Shown one piece after another: positions 31,001 to 39,889 of a DNA stretch of 41,558 bases. Origin of the DNA: Lachnospiraceae bacterium (GTDB taxonomy: Bacteria > Bacillota > Clostridia > Oscillospirales > Ruminococcaceae); assembly GCA_023664705.1 (NCBI GenBank), contig JAMPFE010000021.1, positions 1-41,558 of the forward strand. Reading direction: 5' to 3'. Within the stretch, counting starts at the first letter, position 1. Each line of letters opens with the position of its first letter. The notes beneath the pieces were generated by a model. It saw only the letters and a list, made by a program, of their open reading frames with translations, did not search any database and was not told where the DNA came from. The translations under genes and the position numbers were made by a program.

Positions 31001-31213
31001 ACCCTGCTCGAAAGCGGCGAGATAAACTACGTCATCTCCACCTCCGAAACGGGCAGAAAGCCCTCTCTCGACAGCGTTCGCATGCGCAGAAAGGCGGTCG
31101 AGCGCTCTATCGTCTGCCTCACGGCTATCGACACGGCAAACGCCCTGCTCGATTGTCTGGAGTCGCGCCGCTCGATAAACGACCTCGAAATGGTCGATAT
31201 TACCAAAATATAA
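28007..31213 (+). CDS. carB: Carbamoyl-phosphate synthase large subunit
   Basis: A full-length 1068-residue synthase. Two homologous ATP-grasp halves begin KKVLVIGSGPIVIGQAAEFD and KKVIVFGSGPIRIGQGIEFD, make carboxyphosphate and carbamoyl-phosphate, and pass ammonia through a tunnel. The C-terminal MGS-like regulatory domain (about 930-1068; GFKIYATGGTASVL) usually binds UMP or similar effectors. GGGAGG upstream lies inside carA. Confidence 0.97.
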   Translation: MPLRSDIKKVLVIGSGPIVIGQAAEFDYAGTQACRALKQEGLEVVLINSNPATIMTDKHMADKIYIEPLTLEVVKRVIEIEKPDSIVSNLGGQTALTLSMQLAESGFLDEHGVKLLGSNPETIHKAEDRQAFKDTMEAIGQPCIPSKVVENLEDAMAFAEEIGYPVIVRPAFTLGGTGGGIAETREELHETATNGLRLSPITQILVEKCISGWKEVEFEVMRDRKGNVITVCSMENFDPVGVHTGDSIVVAPCVTLADKEYQMLRTAALDIIQALEVEGGCNCQFALKPDSFEYAVIEVNPRVSRSSALASKATGYPIAKVAARIAVGYTLDEIVNQVTGKTYACFEPALDYLVVKFPKWPFDKFVYAKKTLGTQMKATGEIMAIAPSFEAGMMKAVRSIELKMDTMTKREFTLLSDDEVLKKLEDVDVDRSFCVFEALKRGISIDTIHEITKIDKWFIAKLNNLVELEKRLSNGKLTQEKYDTAKKYCYLDSTIERLSGQKLSDCGIDRRLAVYKMVDTCAAEFSADTPYFYNTFDRENEAAEFIEAHPTGKKKVIVFGSGPIRIGQGIEFDYCSVHCVWTLKEEGCEAIICNNNPETVSTDFDTGTRLYFDPLTREDVEALIATEKPYGCVVQFGGQTAISLTKHLTEMGVRILGTQAADIDAAEDRELFDELLEKCGIPRPKGETVFTTKQALKAANELGYPVLLRPSYVLGGQNMIIAHCDADVDEYMKIITATELENPVLIDKYMMGTEVEVDAICDGEDFVIPGIMEHVERAGIHSGDSISIYPCQNLTNHIKKVIIDYTEKLAKALHVIGLVNIQYVVYNHEVYVIEVNPRSSRTVPYISKVTGVPMVDLATKIILGKKLKDMGYESGLYPAAKYVAVKVPVFSFEKLHDVDNQLGPEMKSTGECLGIAKTFGEALYKGLTAAGYKFETGGGVLISVRDSDKNEIIEIASRFEALGFKIYATGGTASVLNRNMIAANHVCRIHEEQEPNVITLLESGEINYVISTSETGRKPSLDSVRMRRKAVERSIVCLTAIDTANALLDCLESRRSINDLEMVDITKI

Positions 31214-31231
31214 CGGGGTGAAAGCAGAATT

Positions 31232-31828
31232 ATGAAAATCGGAAAATATCCCGTCAAGCCGACGTTTCGGGTCGCTCGTGCAGTGAGCGACGTGCTGTCT
31301 CTCGGCATAGCCGTGCTCATTTTTTCGGCAGCGATAAACTTTATCGCGCAGTACCGCATGATGCTCCGAAAAATCGGCGCGGACGCGGTGGCGGCTATCG
31401 AAAGCGAATATATGAGCTCGATATCGTGGCGTTACTGGCTCGTGCTGATATTCCCCGCGCTGGTCGTCGGAGTGTTCGCGGCGTATCTGATACTCACGCT
31501 CACAAGCCGCAAGCTCGGCAAATTCAATGTCACCAAGCGCACCGCGCAGGACGTCTACGACTGGTACGCGTTCTGCGTTTCCGTCTGCAAGATCCCCGTT
31601 CTTATGGGAATTTTTGACATTATGTATATTTTCCACCAACGCATGCTCGGCGATAAGACAAGCTTTTTCAGCCTTCAGGTGCTGCTGGATATTATTATCG
31701 TGGCAATAATAATTCGCTTTACAATGCACAGAATAAGGAAGATAACCGAAAAGACCGACAGCGCTCCCCCAAGCGCGGAAAAATCCGTCGTCAGGGTCCG
31801 CGTTGCCGATAACGACGATAAGGAGTAA
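31232..31828 (+). CDS. Four-span membrane protein embedded in the pyr operon
   Basis: A 198-residue protein with likely membrane segments at about 20-42, 66-90, 112-135 and 148-166, and a charged, Lys/Glu-rich tail. GGGGTGAAAG precedes the ATG. It lies 18 bp after carB and 8 bp before pyrK, so it is surely co-transcribed. The family is not recognised. A role in anchoring PyrK-PyrD or in transport is speculation. Confidence 0.75.
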   Translation: MKIGKYPVKPTFRVARAVSDVLSLGIAVLIFSAAINFIAQYRMMLRKIGADAVAAIESEYMSSISWRYWLVLIFPALVVGVFAAYLILTLTSRKLGKFNVTKRTAQDVYDWYAFCVSVCKIPVLMGIFDIMYIFHQRMLGDKTSFFSLQVLLDIIIVAIIIRFTMHRIRKITEKTDSAPPSAEKSVVRVRVADNDDKE

Positions 31829-31836
31829 CGTTATTC

Positions 31837-32610
31837 ATGAGCTTTTATTGCGGGAAATATCCCATTATTGAAAAATCGACGCTCGCCAAGGGCGTCTATT
31901 CGGTATACGTCGACGCCCCCGAGCTCGCGGACGAGGCTCGCGCGGGGCAGTTCGCGAACGTCGCCGCCCCCGGCTTCACGCTCCGCAGACCCATTTCCGT
32001 CTGCGGCATAGACAAGGAGCGCGGCACGCTGCGCTTTGTGTTCGAGGTTCGCGGAAAAGGCACCGAGGCGCTCGCCATGCTTGCCGAGGGCGAGAGCCTC
32101 GACATTCTCGGACCTCTCGGCAACGGCTTCCGTATACCCGACGGAAAGCGCGTAATAGTCGTCGGCGGCGGCATAGGCGTGCCCCCATTGCTCGGAGTTT
32201 CGCATGAAACGGGCGAGCTCTGTACGGCAATAATCGGTTTCCGCGATTATTCCAAGATAATCTTGGTGGATGAGTTCAAGGAAAACGGCTCGAACACCGT
32301 TCTCTGCACGGACGACGGCAGCGTCGGCAGAAAGGGCGTAGTTACCGCCCCACTCGCCGAGGAGCTGCAAAAGGGCGACGCCGCCGCGGTTCTCGCCTGC
32401 GGACCCGCGCCGATGTTAAAGGCGGTCGTAAAGACCTGCGAGGAGCATAACGTCCCCTGTCAGGTCTCTCTCGAGCAGCGCATGGGCTGCGGCGTGGGCG
32501 CGTGCGTGGTCTGCTCGTGCATGACCGTGCGCGGCGGCAGGGAATTTTACTCGCGGGTGTGCAAGGACGGCCCCGTATTCAATGCCGAGGAGGTGCGCTT
32601 CGATGGTTGA
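31837..32610 (+). CDS. pyrK: Dihydroorotate dehydrogenase electron-transfer subunit
   Basis: A 257-residue flavoprotein that passes electrons from dihydroorotate via FMN of PyrD, FAD and a 2Fe-2S cluster to NAD+. FAD-binding LRRPISVCGID is at about residue 48, the nucleotide site VIVVGGGIGVPPLLG at about 105, and the cluster cysteines in RMGCGVGACVVCSC and SRVCKDGP. It overlaps pyrD by 8 bp. Confidence 0.95.
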   Translation: MSFYCGKYPIIEKSTLAKGVYSVYVDAPELADEARAGQFANVAAPGFTLRRPISVCGIDKERGTLRFVFEVRGKGTEALAMLAEGESLDILGPLGNGFRIPDGKRVIVVGGGIGVPPLLGVSHETGELCTAIIGFRDYSKIILVDEFKENGSNTVLCTDDGSVGRKGVVTAPLAEELQKGDAAAVLACGPAPMLKAVVKTCEEHNVPCQVSLEQRMGCGVGACVVCSCMTVRGGREFYSRVCKDGPVFNAEEVRFDG

Positions 32611-33514
32611 TCTTTCCGTAAGAATAGCGGGCGTGGAGTTCCCGAACCCCGTAATAGCCGCCTCGGGCACGTTCGGCAACGGCGAGTGCTACACCGACCT
32701 TTACCCCATATCGCGGCTCGGCGGTATCTCCTGCAAGGGCATGACGATAGAGCCCAAGCTCGGCAACCCTCCCCCACGTATAGCCGAGACCTACTCGGGC
32801 ATATTGAACTCCGTCGGCTTGCAGAACATCGGCGTTCACGGCTTCGTCGAGTTCTACCTCCCCGTTTTAAAGGAGGAGGGCAACGTCATAATCGCGAACG
32901 TCGCGGGCGCGACCATCGACGATTATATCGCCGCGGTCGAGGTTCTCGACAAGTCCGACGTCGATATGATCGAGCTGAACATCTCCTGCCCGAACGTCAA
33001 GGCGGGCGGCGCGACGTGGGGTGTCACCTGCGAGGGCGCGGCGGGCGTCACCAAGGCGGTCCGCAAGGCGACCTCCAAGCCCCTCATCGTCAAGCTCACG
33101 CCCAACGTTACCGACATCGTCTCGATAGCCAAGGCGGTCGAAGCCGAGGGCGCGGACGCGCTCTCGATGATAAACACGCTCCTCGGCATGCGCATCGACA
33201 TCCGCACCAAGCGCCCCATTCTGCACAACAACGTCGGCGGTCTGAGCGGTCCCGCGATATTCCCCGTAGCGGTCAGAATGGTCTGGCAGTGCTTTAAAGC
33301 CGTAAATATCCCGATAATCGGCATGGGCGGCATTTCCACATGGGAGGATGCGGTCGAAATGATGCTCGCGGGCGCGTCGGCAGTGCAAATGGGCACGGCG
33401 ATATTCACCGACCCCTATGCCCCGCTGAACGTCATCGACGGTCTCGCCGAGTATATGGAGAAAAACGGCATAAAATCCCTCTCCGAGATAGTCGGTCAGT
33501 GCCAACCGTGGTGA
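32603..33514 (+). CDS. pyrD: Dihydroorotate dehydrogenase, class 1B catalytic subunit
   Basis: A 303-residue FMN barrel enzyme that oxidises dihydroorotate to orotate with PyrK. Motifs are NPVIAASGTFGNGE, SVGLQNIGVHGF, ELNISCPNVKAGG (catalytic Cys loop), VKLTPNVTD and IGMGGISTWEDAVEMMLAGA. Start 32603 (MVDLSVRIAG) follows GAGGAGG and overlaps the pyrK stop (ATGGTTGA). It is the last gene of the operon. Confidence 0.96.
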   Translation: MVDLSVRIAGVEFPNPVIAASGTFGNGECYTDLYPISRLGGISCKGMTIEPKLGNPPPRIAETYSGILNSVGLQNIGVHGFVEFYLPVLKEEGNVIIANVAGATIDDYIAAVEVLDKSDVDMIELNISCPNVKAGGATWGVTCEGAAGVTKAVRKATSKPLIVKLTPNVTDIVSIAKAVEAEGADALSMINTLLGMRIDIRTKRPILHNNVGGLSGPAIFPVAVRMVWQCFKAVNIPIIGMGGISTWEDAVEMMLAGASAVQMGTAIFTDPYAPLNVIDGLAEYMEKNGIKSLSEIVGQCQPW

Positions 33515-33531
33515 TTTTCCCGAAAACAAAA

Positions 33532-33560
33532 CGAGACCTCCCGAGAGGTCTCGATTTTTT
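33532..33560. terminator. Bidirectional terminator between pyrD and the ABC operon
   Basis: Arms CGAGACCTC (33532-33540) and GAGGTCTCG (33545-33553) with six T on the plus side and TTTT on the minus side. It separates convergent operons. Confidence 0.9.
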
Positions 33561-33565
33561 ATAAC

Positions 33566-35365
33566 TCAAACATAGTATTGCGCCTGCGCGCGGAACATTT
33601 CCGAGTATATGCCGCCCTCGCGGTTCACAAGCTCGTCGTGCGTGCCGAGCTCCTTTATCGTGCCCCCGCCGAAAACGGCTATCCTGTCGCAGAATTTGCA
33701 GCTCGACAGCCGATGAGAGATATACACGGCGGTTTTCCCGCCCACAAGCTCGTTGAACCTGCAATATATCTCATATTCGGCAACGGGGTCGAGCGCCGCC
33801 GTCGGCTCGTCGAGAATTACCACGGGCGCGTCCTTGTACAGCGCCCTCGCAATGGCAAGCTTCTGCTGCTCGCCGCCCGAGAGCTGCACACCCTCGCGGT
33901 CGAACTCTCGGAACATCATGGTATCGCGCCCCTTCGGCAGCGAGCTTATCTTGTCAAGCAGCCCGACCTTCTCAAGCATAGCGTCGACAGCCCCGTCCCC
34001 GTCCTCGTCCTCCGCTCCGAGAAGCACGTTGTCCTTTGCCGAAAACGACAGCAGCCGAAAATCCTGAAACACCACCGAAAACAGCTTCATATACTCGTCG
34101 TAATCGTACTCGCGGATGTTCACGCCGTCGATGAGTATCTCTCCCTCGTCCACGTCGTAAAGCCTGCACAGCAGCTTTATAAAGGTGGTTTTCCCCGCGC
34201 CGTTCAGCCCGACCACCGAAAGCCGCTCTCCCGCCTTAATGGTTATGGAAACATTATCCAGCACCCGAACGCCCGTATTCGGATAGGAAAACCCGACGTT
34301 GCGGAACTCTATCTCGTGCGGCGCGTTCAAATTCTCCACGCGGCGGCTGCCCTTTTGCAGCATGGGCGGATATTCCATGAGCTTCACCACCTCGTAGGCG
34401 TAGTTGCAGCGCTTGACAATATCCTGATAGCCGAATATCGCCCCCTCCACGGAGGAGTTGAGCGTTCCCCCCGCCGTCACCAGCTGCGAAAACGTGCCTA
34501 TGGTTATCCTGCCGAAAATGGCGAGCGCCCCGAGATACAGATACGTGCCGAAATCCCGCACCGCCGTAACGATAACGCCGAGAATATCCAGCGGATATTT
34601 TTTCTCCGCCCATTCCGTGTTGAACGCCATAATGCGGTCGGTCTGCTCGGTAGATTTTTTAACGAGTGTGTCCGCCGCGCCGTATATGCGAATGTCCTTT
34701 CCGAAGCGGAAATTCTCCAGCTCCCAGAGAACGTAGCTCCAGACGCGCTCCACCTTCGACAGGTCGGAGAAATATTTTATCTCGATCCTGTTCTTGCGGC
34801 TGTTTATCACCGCCGAAACAGTCAGCAGCGCCGCGATTATCAGCAGCATCCAAGGCGCGCTCACCGCGAGCACCGCCACGACCCCGAAAATCTTCAGCAC
34901 GTTCGTAAGTATCGTAAAGAACGCGAACGAAATGCCGTGCACCCCGTTGGAGTAATCCAAGCCCTGCCTGCCGCGGCTTATCTGGTCGAGCGCGTCCTTG
35001 TTCTCGGTCAGCGCGAAATCTATCTCCATGCAGCGCTGCGAAATTTCCTCGGCAACGAAATTGTAAAACTTGTCCGAATACTTCTCCAGATGTATCGAAA
35101 GCGCCGAATTGAGCAGCGATATCCCGACGTTCAGCGCTATCATCACCGCCGCGTATGTGATTATGGTTTTCAGATCGCGCTCGGGGCTTATCAGCGAATC
35201 GAGCAGCCGCGGCATAAGCATTATCTCGGGGAACGGCACAGCCGCGCCCAGCAGCACGTTGATCGCCGAAAGTATAAAATAAGCCTTGTCGAATTTCCAA
35301 GCAACGGGGAAGAAGTACCTCAGCGTTTTCCCGACAACGCCCCGCTTTTTCGCGTTATCACTCAT
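33566..35365 (-). CDS. ABC exporter half-transporter B
   Basis: A 599-residue fused membrane-ATPase protein. Six membrane segments fill about residues 20-320. The ATPase has GLNGAGKTTFIKLL (Walker A), LSGGEQQKLAIARAL (signature), VVILDEPTAALD (Walker B) and ISHRLSS (H-loop). Start 35365 (MSDNAKKRGVVGK) follows a G-rich site; the longer frame to 35494 runs into the upstream gene. It overlaps half-transporter A by 8 bp, so the two probably form a heterodimer exporting a peptide or drug-like substrate. The substrate is unknown. Confidence 0.9.
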   Translation of the reverse strand: MSDNAKKRGVVGKTLRYFFPVAWKFDKAYFILSAINVLLGAAVPFPEIMLMPRLLDSLISPERDLKTIITYAAVMIALNVGISLLNSALSIHLEKYSDKFYNFVAEEISQRCMEIDFALTENKDALDQISRGRQGLDYSNGVHGISFAFFTILTNVLKIFGVVAVLAVSAPWMLLIIAALLTVSAVINSRKNRIEIKYFSDLSKVERVWSYVLWELENFRFGKDIRIYGAADTLVKKSTEQTDRIMAFNTEWAEKKYPLDILGVIVTAVRDFGTYLYLGALAIFGRITIGTFSQLVTAGGTLNSSVEGAIFGYQDIVKRCNYAYEVVKLMEYPPMLQKGSRRVENLNAPHEIEFRNVGFSYPNTGVRVLDNVSITIKAGERLSVVGLNGAGKTTFIKLLCRLYDVDEGEILIDGVNIREYDYDEYMKLFSVVFQDFRLLSFSAKDNVLLGAEDEDGDGAVDAMLEKVGLLDKISSLPKGRDTMMFREFDREGVQLSGGEQQKLAIARALYKDAPVVILDEPTAALDPVAEYEIYCRFNELVGGKTAVYISHRLSSCKFCDRIAVFGGGTIKELGTHDELVNREGGIYSEMFRAQAQYYV

Positions 35366-37223
35366 GAACGGCGTCCCCCTCCCCGACGTAATACTGCGCC
35401 TGAACGCGGAACATCTCGGCATACGCGCCGTTCCTTTCGAGCAGCTCCTCGTGAGTGCCGTACTCCACCATTTCCCCAGCGACGAACATCGCAATATCGT
35501 CGCAGAACCGCGTCGAGGACAGCCTATGCGATATGTACACCGCCGTTCTGTCGCCGATCATTCCGTCAAAGCTTTGATACAAACGGTTCTCCGCGAGCGC
35601 GTCCAGCGCCGCCGTCGGCTCGTCCAGTATCACGATAGGCGCGTTCTTGTACAGCGCCCTCGCCAAAGCCAGCTTCTGCTTTTCGCCGCCCGACAGGTCA
35701 ACGCCGTCGTCGTACAGCACCTTCAAAAGCTCCGTATCCATGCCCTTCGGCAGCCCCTCGAGCTTCTCCCCCATGCCCGCGTCGCGGAGGTACCGCTCCG
35801 CAAGCTCCTTGTCCGTCTCGTCGGCAGTCCGCATGGAAACGTTCTCCGCCAGCTTGAACGCGAACACCTCCACCTCCTGAAACGCGGGCGCGAACAGCGC
35901 GTAGTATTCCGCCCTGTCGAACCCGCGAATATCGACGCCGTTGCAGAGTATGCGCCCCTCGGTCACGTCGTACAGCCGCAGCAGCAGCTTTATAAACGTC
36001 GTCTTTCCCGCGCCGTTCAGCCCGACCACCGCGAGCCTCTGTCCCGCCTCCAGCGTCAGATTGAGGTTCTTCAGCGCGTATTTGTCCTGCCCCTTGTACT
36101 TAAACGAAACGTTCTCGAACTTGAAAACGTACCTGTCCGCCTTCGGCACGGGAACGGTCTCCCTGCCCTCGTCGGGGTTCGGAATATCCATAAAGCTGCG
36201 GAAATCGTCCACGCGCGCGGAGCGCTCCCGCATGCCGCCCAGCGCCTGCAAAAACGCGCGTATATTATTCGAGAACGTGATAGCGCTGCCGCTGTACAGG
36301 ATAAAGTTTCCCACGCTCTGCCCGTTCACGAGCATATCGTAAATGAGCCACCCGAAAATGATGACCGCCTGTATCAGCGTCAGCCCCGATGAAAAGATCG
36401 AGTTGTATATCCAGTACTGCCTCGACTGCCTCCAGCGGCGGAGCTCGTCCGCGTTGACCTCCTTCTGCTTAGCGCCGAGCCATTTTCTCATCCCGTACAG
36501 CCTTACGTCCTTCGCGTAGGAAAAGTCGGTCGCGACCGTCATCATATACTCCAGCTTCCGCCAGTTTCCCGCCATCGCGTCCCACATTATCGCCTTGTCC
36601 TTTAAGCGAATGTAGTCGAAATACTCAAACTGTATCACGGACAGCACCATAATGACGACCACTATCCAAGGGCTCAGCGTGGACATAATGCCCACCGCCG
36701 CGATAATGCAGGTGAACTGCGTCGCCATTGTATACATATCCCGCATAAAGTCCTGTATGCCGTTGCCGCCCCCGGTGGCGCGCTTGGCTTTCTGGAGCCT
36801 GTCGAGCATATCGGGCGTCTCCAGCGTCTCGTATTCCATGCCGAGGACCTTCGCGATGCGCTCCCGCACAATGCACAGCCTCACGTACTGAAACCCGAGC
36901 TCCAGCTTTTTCGCCGCGAACGCGTTCAGTATCAGCATCAGCAGCTCCACAGCCGTCGTCAGTATAACAAGGTGCACCAGCGGCATTACGTCCTTGTTTT
37001 CCGCGGCAGCCTGCCGCTCGATCATATCCACGACAAGCTTCCCTATAAACGTCCATATATAGGACATCGACGCGCCCGCTATACCTCCCAGAAACAGCAG
37101 CCCTATCATAGACCTGCGGTATTTCAGATACGCGCCGAAAATGTACTTGCAGTTGCCGAGCACGCCGTATTCGCGGTGGAGCTCGTCCTCCTGCTCCTGC
37201 TTCTTTGCCTTGAAAATAAACAT
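35358..37223 (-). CDS. ABC exporter half-transporter A
   Basis: A 621-residue partner of half-transporter B with the same layout: a cytoplasmic N-terminus (MFIFKAKKQEQEDELHREYG), a six-helix domain (about 40-330) and an ATPase with GLNGAGKTTFIKLLL, DLSGGEKQKLALARAL, IVILDEPTAALD and ISHRLSS. GGAGGGTGAA precedes ATG 37223. Both halves end in a similar AQAQYYV motif, showing they arose by duplication. All canonical motifs are intact in both, so neither site is obviously degenerate. Confidence 0.9.
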   Translation of the reverse strand: MFIFKAKKQEQEDELHREYGVLGNCKYIFGAYLKYRRSMIGLLFLGGIAGASMSYIWTFIGKLVVDMIERQAAAENKDVMPLVHLVILTTAVELLMLILNAFAAKKLELGFQYVRLCIVRERIAKVLGMEYETLETPDMLDRLQKAKRATGGGNGIQDFMRDMYTMATQFTCIIAAVGIMSTLSPWIVVVIMVLSVIQFEYFDYIRLKDKAIMWDAMAGNWRKLEYMMTVATDFSYAKDVRLYGMRKWLGAKQKEVNADELRRWRQSRQYWIYNSIFSSGLTLIQAVIIFGWLIYDMLVNGQSVGNFILYSGSAITFSNNIRAFLQALGGMRERSARVDDFRSFMDIPNPDEGRETVPVPKADRYVFKFENVSFKYKGQDKYALKNLNLTLEAGQRLAVVGLNGAGKTTFIKLLLRLYDVTEGRILCNGVDIRGFDRAEYYALFAPAFQEVEVFAFKLAENVSMRTADETDKELAERYLRDAGMGEKLEGLPKGMDTELLKVLYDDGVDLSGGEKQKLALARALYKNAPIVILDEPTAALDALAENRLYQSFDGMIGDRTAVYISHRLSSTRFCDDIAMFVAGEMVEYGTHEELLERNGAYAEMFRVQAQYYVGEGDAVHE

Positions 37224-37305
37224 TTCACCCTCCATTACAGGTATGCAAATCAAACGGAGCGCGACGCTTCGTCGTGCCGTCGCTCCGTCATACGTATATG
37301 CCCGC

Positions 37306-37397
37306 GGCGGTAACGGCGCCGCGCTGTCATACGGCGGTAACGGCGCCGCGTGACAAAAGCATACACATATTTTAGCACATTTTCAACGTTTAGTCAA
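37306..37397 (-). promoter_or_regulatory. ABC exporter promoter and GC-rich repeated leader
   Basis: On the minus strand TTGACT (37392-37397), 17 bp, TAAAAT (37369-37374). Directly downstream an 18-bp GC-rich direct repeat (GGCGGTAACGGCGCCGCG) occurs at 37306-37323 and 37333-37350, period 27, preceded in both by a GTCATAC word. Such paired repeats just past a promoter are typical of activator or repressor sites. Confidence 0.65.
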
Positions 37398-37409
37398 GCA
37401 TTTTTTAGC

Positions 37410-39884
37410 CTATTCCACTCCCTTCAGCGTCTCGACCATATCCAGCCGCCGTATCCTCTTCGAGAACATAAAGCTCACCAACACGGAAATAATCAGCACC
37501 AGCACTCCCGAAATGATAAAATCGTAAAACGGCAGCGCAAAGTCATAGTCGAAATTCTCCCCGTTGCTGTTCATCATAGCGTTCAAGGAAACGGTCCCCA
37601 GCGGCGCCCCGAGAATTATCCCGACCAGCGAGAGCCCGAAATTCTGCGCCCCGAGCAGCCCTCTTATCCTCGCGGACTGCAAGCCCAGCACCTTCAGCGT
37701 CGCGAACTCCTTGACCCTCTCGCCGAACGACAGCGAGCCCGAGTTGTACAGCACCACGATAATCATGACCGCCGAAAACCCTATCATCATCACGATCAGA
37801 ATATTCACGGACTCCATAGCCTTTCGGAAAGCCGCCTCCAGCTCCGCTTTCCCGTGCACGGCAGTCACGAAGTCAAGCCCCTCAACGTCCTCCGAAACGC
37901 CGTCCGTCATCAGCAGCGACGGCTCGTATTCCGCGCCCGTCTCTTCAAAATCCTCCCGCAGATAGGTGATCCCCTGCGTCTCGGAGCTTCTGTAAACGAC
38001 CCCGACGACCGCCTCGTGCCAGTCGTTTTCGGAGTAGATGTGCCAGTACACCTTGTCCCCGACGTTCACCCCGAGACTCTCCGAGAACTTCCTGCTTATG
38101 CCGACGCTCCCCGCAGACAGCCGCACGGTCTCGTTGTCAAGCCCGAGGATATTGTACAGCCCCTTGCCCTCCAGAACAGTGACCGTCCCCTTCTCCTTTT
38201 CCGCGGTAACGGCTTCGGGAACCTTTGCGACCTCCACCGCCGACATCATTATCAGCTCCCCGTCGAGCTCCTCCGCAAGTCTATCCGCCTCGTCAAGGGG
38301 CGCGTCCGAGGAGAGCGTTATCCGATACCCCGCGGGCGTCGTCTTGGTAAAATTCAGCTCCGTCATCTGGTCGACAAGCTCCGTGCAGCCCACACCGTAG
38401 ATCATCATCAGCATACCGACGGCCGTCCCCAGCACGCACATAAACGCGCGCAGCTTCGCTCTCGAAACGTCCCGCAGATTGTATTGCGCGTTAAACGACA
38501 GCTTTTTCCAGAACGGCAGCCTCTCAAAAACGCAGCGCTTTCCCTGTTTCGGCGGCGCGGGGCGCAGCGCCTCGGCGGGCTTTACCTTCAGCAGCCTGCG
38601 GCAGCTGAAATACGCCGCCAGCACGCACGCCAGCACGATCACCGCCGCCATTACGATATACATAGGGTGGAACGCCGACCGCAGCCCCGGCACGATATAC
38701 CATTCCGCGAACATATTTATCATTATCGGGCAAAGCCACACGGTCCCGACAACGGTGCCCAGCGCCGACCCGATAACGGAAACGATAAGGCTGAAGCTTA
38801 TGTAGTGAAACAGCACCTTGGATTTTTTCATTCCCAGCGCGTTCATAGTGCCTATCTGCGTGCGCTGCTTTTCTATCATGCGGTTCATGGAAACGGCAAT
38901 GACCAGCACAGCTATCCCGACGAACACCACCACGAAAACATACGAAAACGACTTGTGCTGCTCCAGCTCGCTGTCGAGACGCGCAAGCCCCGCCACGGAG
39001 CTCCTGTCCACCATCGCTGCGTAGTTCCCGTCAAGCGCCTCGGCTATTTCCCGCTCATGCGAAAGCCCGCCGCCGTCCTCGGTGCGCACCAAAAGCTCGG
39101 TATACGGAAACATCTTCGCGAGCTTCTCGTCGTCTATCTTGTCAACAAGCTCCAAAAGCATCTCCCGCGTTATATCGTCAACGCCCATTCCGACCGCCCC
39201 CAGCGCCTCCAGCCTGTCTTTGAGCAGCTCGGTGTTTTCGGAAATTTTCCGCGCGGTAATCTTCTCCGTCTCGATAAGCCGTCTCACATAATCCCGCAGC
39301 GGAAACGCGTCGTAGGACATAAACACCACCGCGATGTTTTCAAGGTACATATCCGCGTCATTCTCCGCCTGCCGATATTCATATTCCGCGCTCTCGACAA
39401 GCCCCTTTACCTTTTTCGTGAACCGAACGCCGTTGTATTCCACGGTAAAATCGTCGCCCGCGCTCACCCCTCTGCGCTTTGCAAACGCGTCGGCAAGCCA
39501 TATCCCCTCGGTATCCGCGGGGTCGAACTCCTCTCCCGAGTAAAGATACGGCATATTCACAACGTTTTCCCGCATAAGGTAAATATCCGTCTGCGCCCCG
39601 TCGAAATCGGGAGCCGTCCCCCGCGCCGACATGCGCAGCTGCGCGAGCTCCACGAAATCAAGCGCGCGGACAGCCTCGAGGTCGTCTTCGGAAAAGCCCT
39701 CTCCGTAGACCCACACGTCCGACAGCGCCACCTCCTCATGGAACGTGTCTCTCGCCGTGTTCTGCGACATCGCGTGCCCCTCAAAGGTCACAAACAGCGC
39801 CATAGCCAGAAACGCCAGAATAAGCACCGAGAAAAACTGCCCGAAATTCGTCCCGAACTCCCGCATCAGCTTTCTTTTCAGCAT
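37410..39884 (-). CDS. MacB/FtsX-type ABC permease
   Basis: An 824-residue permease. A first membrane helix (about 15-37, FFSVLILAFLAMALFVTFEG) is followed by a large extracytoplasmic domain (about 40-290). Three helices follow (about 300-440), then a second outside domain (about 490-690) and three C-terminal helices with a typical FtsX ending (RRLDMVETLKGVE). Two FtsX units in one chain mark the family that moves lipoproteins, peptides or antibiotics, or transmits force. It works with the ATPase encoded 680 bp upstream. The start 39884 (MLKRKLMREF) follows GAGGAGG. Confidence 0.9.
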   Translation of the reverse strand: MLKRKLMREFGTNFGQFFSVLILAFLAMALFVTFEGHAMSQNTARDTFHEEVALSDVWVYGEGFSEDDLEAVRALDFVELAQLRMSARGTAPDFDGAQTDIYLMRENVVNMPYLYSGEEFDPADTEGIWLADAFAKRRGVSAGDDFTVEYNGVRFTKKVKGLVESAEYEYRQAENDADMYLENIAVVFMSYDAFPLRDYVRRLIETEKITARKISENTELLKDRLEALGAVGMGVDDITREMLLELVDKIDDEKLAKMFPYTELLVRTEDGGGLSHEREIAEALDGNYAAMVDRSSVAGLARLDSELEQHKSFSYVFVVVFVGIAVLVIAVSMNRMIEKQRTQIGTMNALGMKKSKVLFHYISFSLIVSVIGSALGTVVGTVWLCPIMINMFAEWYIVPGLRSAFHPMYIVMAAVIVLACVLAAYFSCRRLLKVKPAEALRPAPPKQGKRCVFERLPFWKKLSFNAQYNLRDVSRAKLRAFMCVLGTAVGMLMMIYGVGCTELVDQMTELNFTKTTPAGYRITLSSDAPLDEADRLAEELDGELIMMSAVEVAKVPEAVTAEKEKGTVTVLEGKGLYNILGLDNETVRLSAGSVGISRKFSESLGVNVGDKVYWHIYSENDWHEAVVGVVYRSSETQGITYLREDFEETGAEYEPSLLMTDGVSEDVEGLDFVTAVHGKAELEAAFRKAMESVNILIVMMIGFSAVMIIVVLYNSGSLSFGERVKEFATLKVLGLQSARIRGLLGAQNFGLSLVGIILGAPLGTVSLNAMMNSNGENFDYDFALPFYDFIISGVLVLIISVLVSFMFSKRIRRLDMVETLKGVE

Positions 39885-39889
39885 TACAA

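Noticed and set aside
29336..31729. 797-codon open frame on the strand opposite carB, and similar long opposite frames over the exporter genes (33578-35638, 37350-39905)
   Set aside because: They are shadows of GC-rich, strongly biased genes; no ribosome sites, and compositions are rich in Arg, His and Val as expected for antisense frames.
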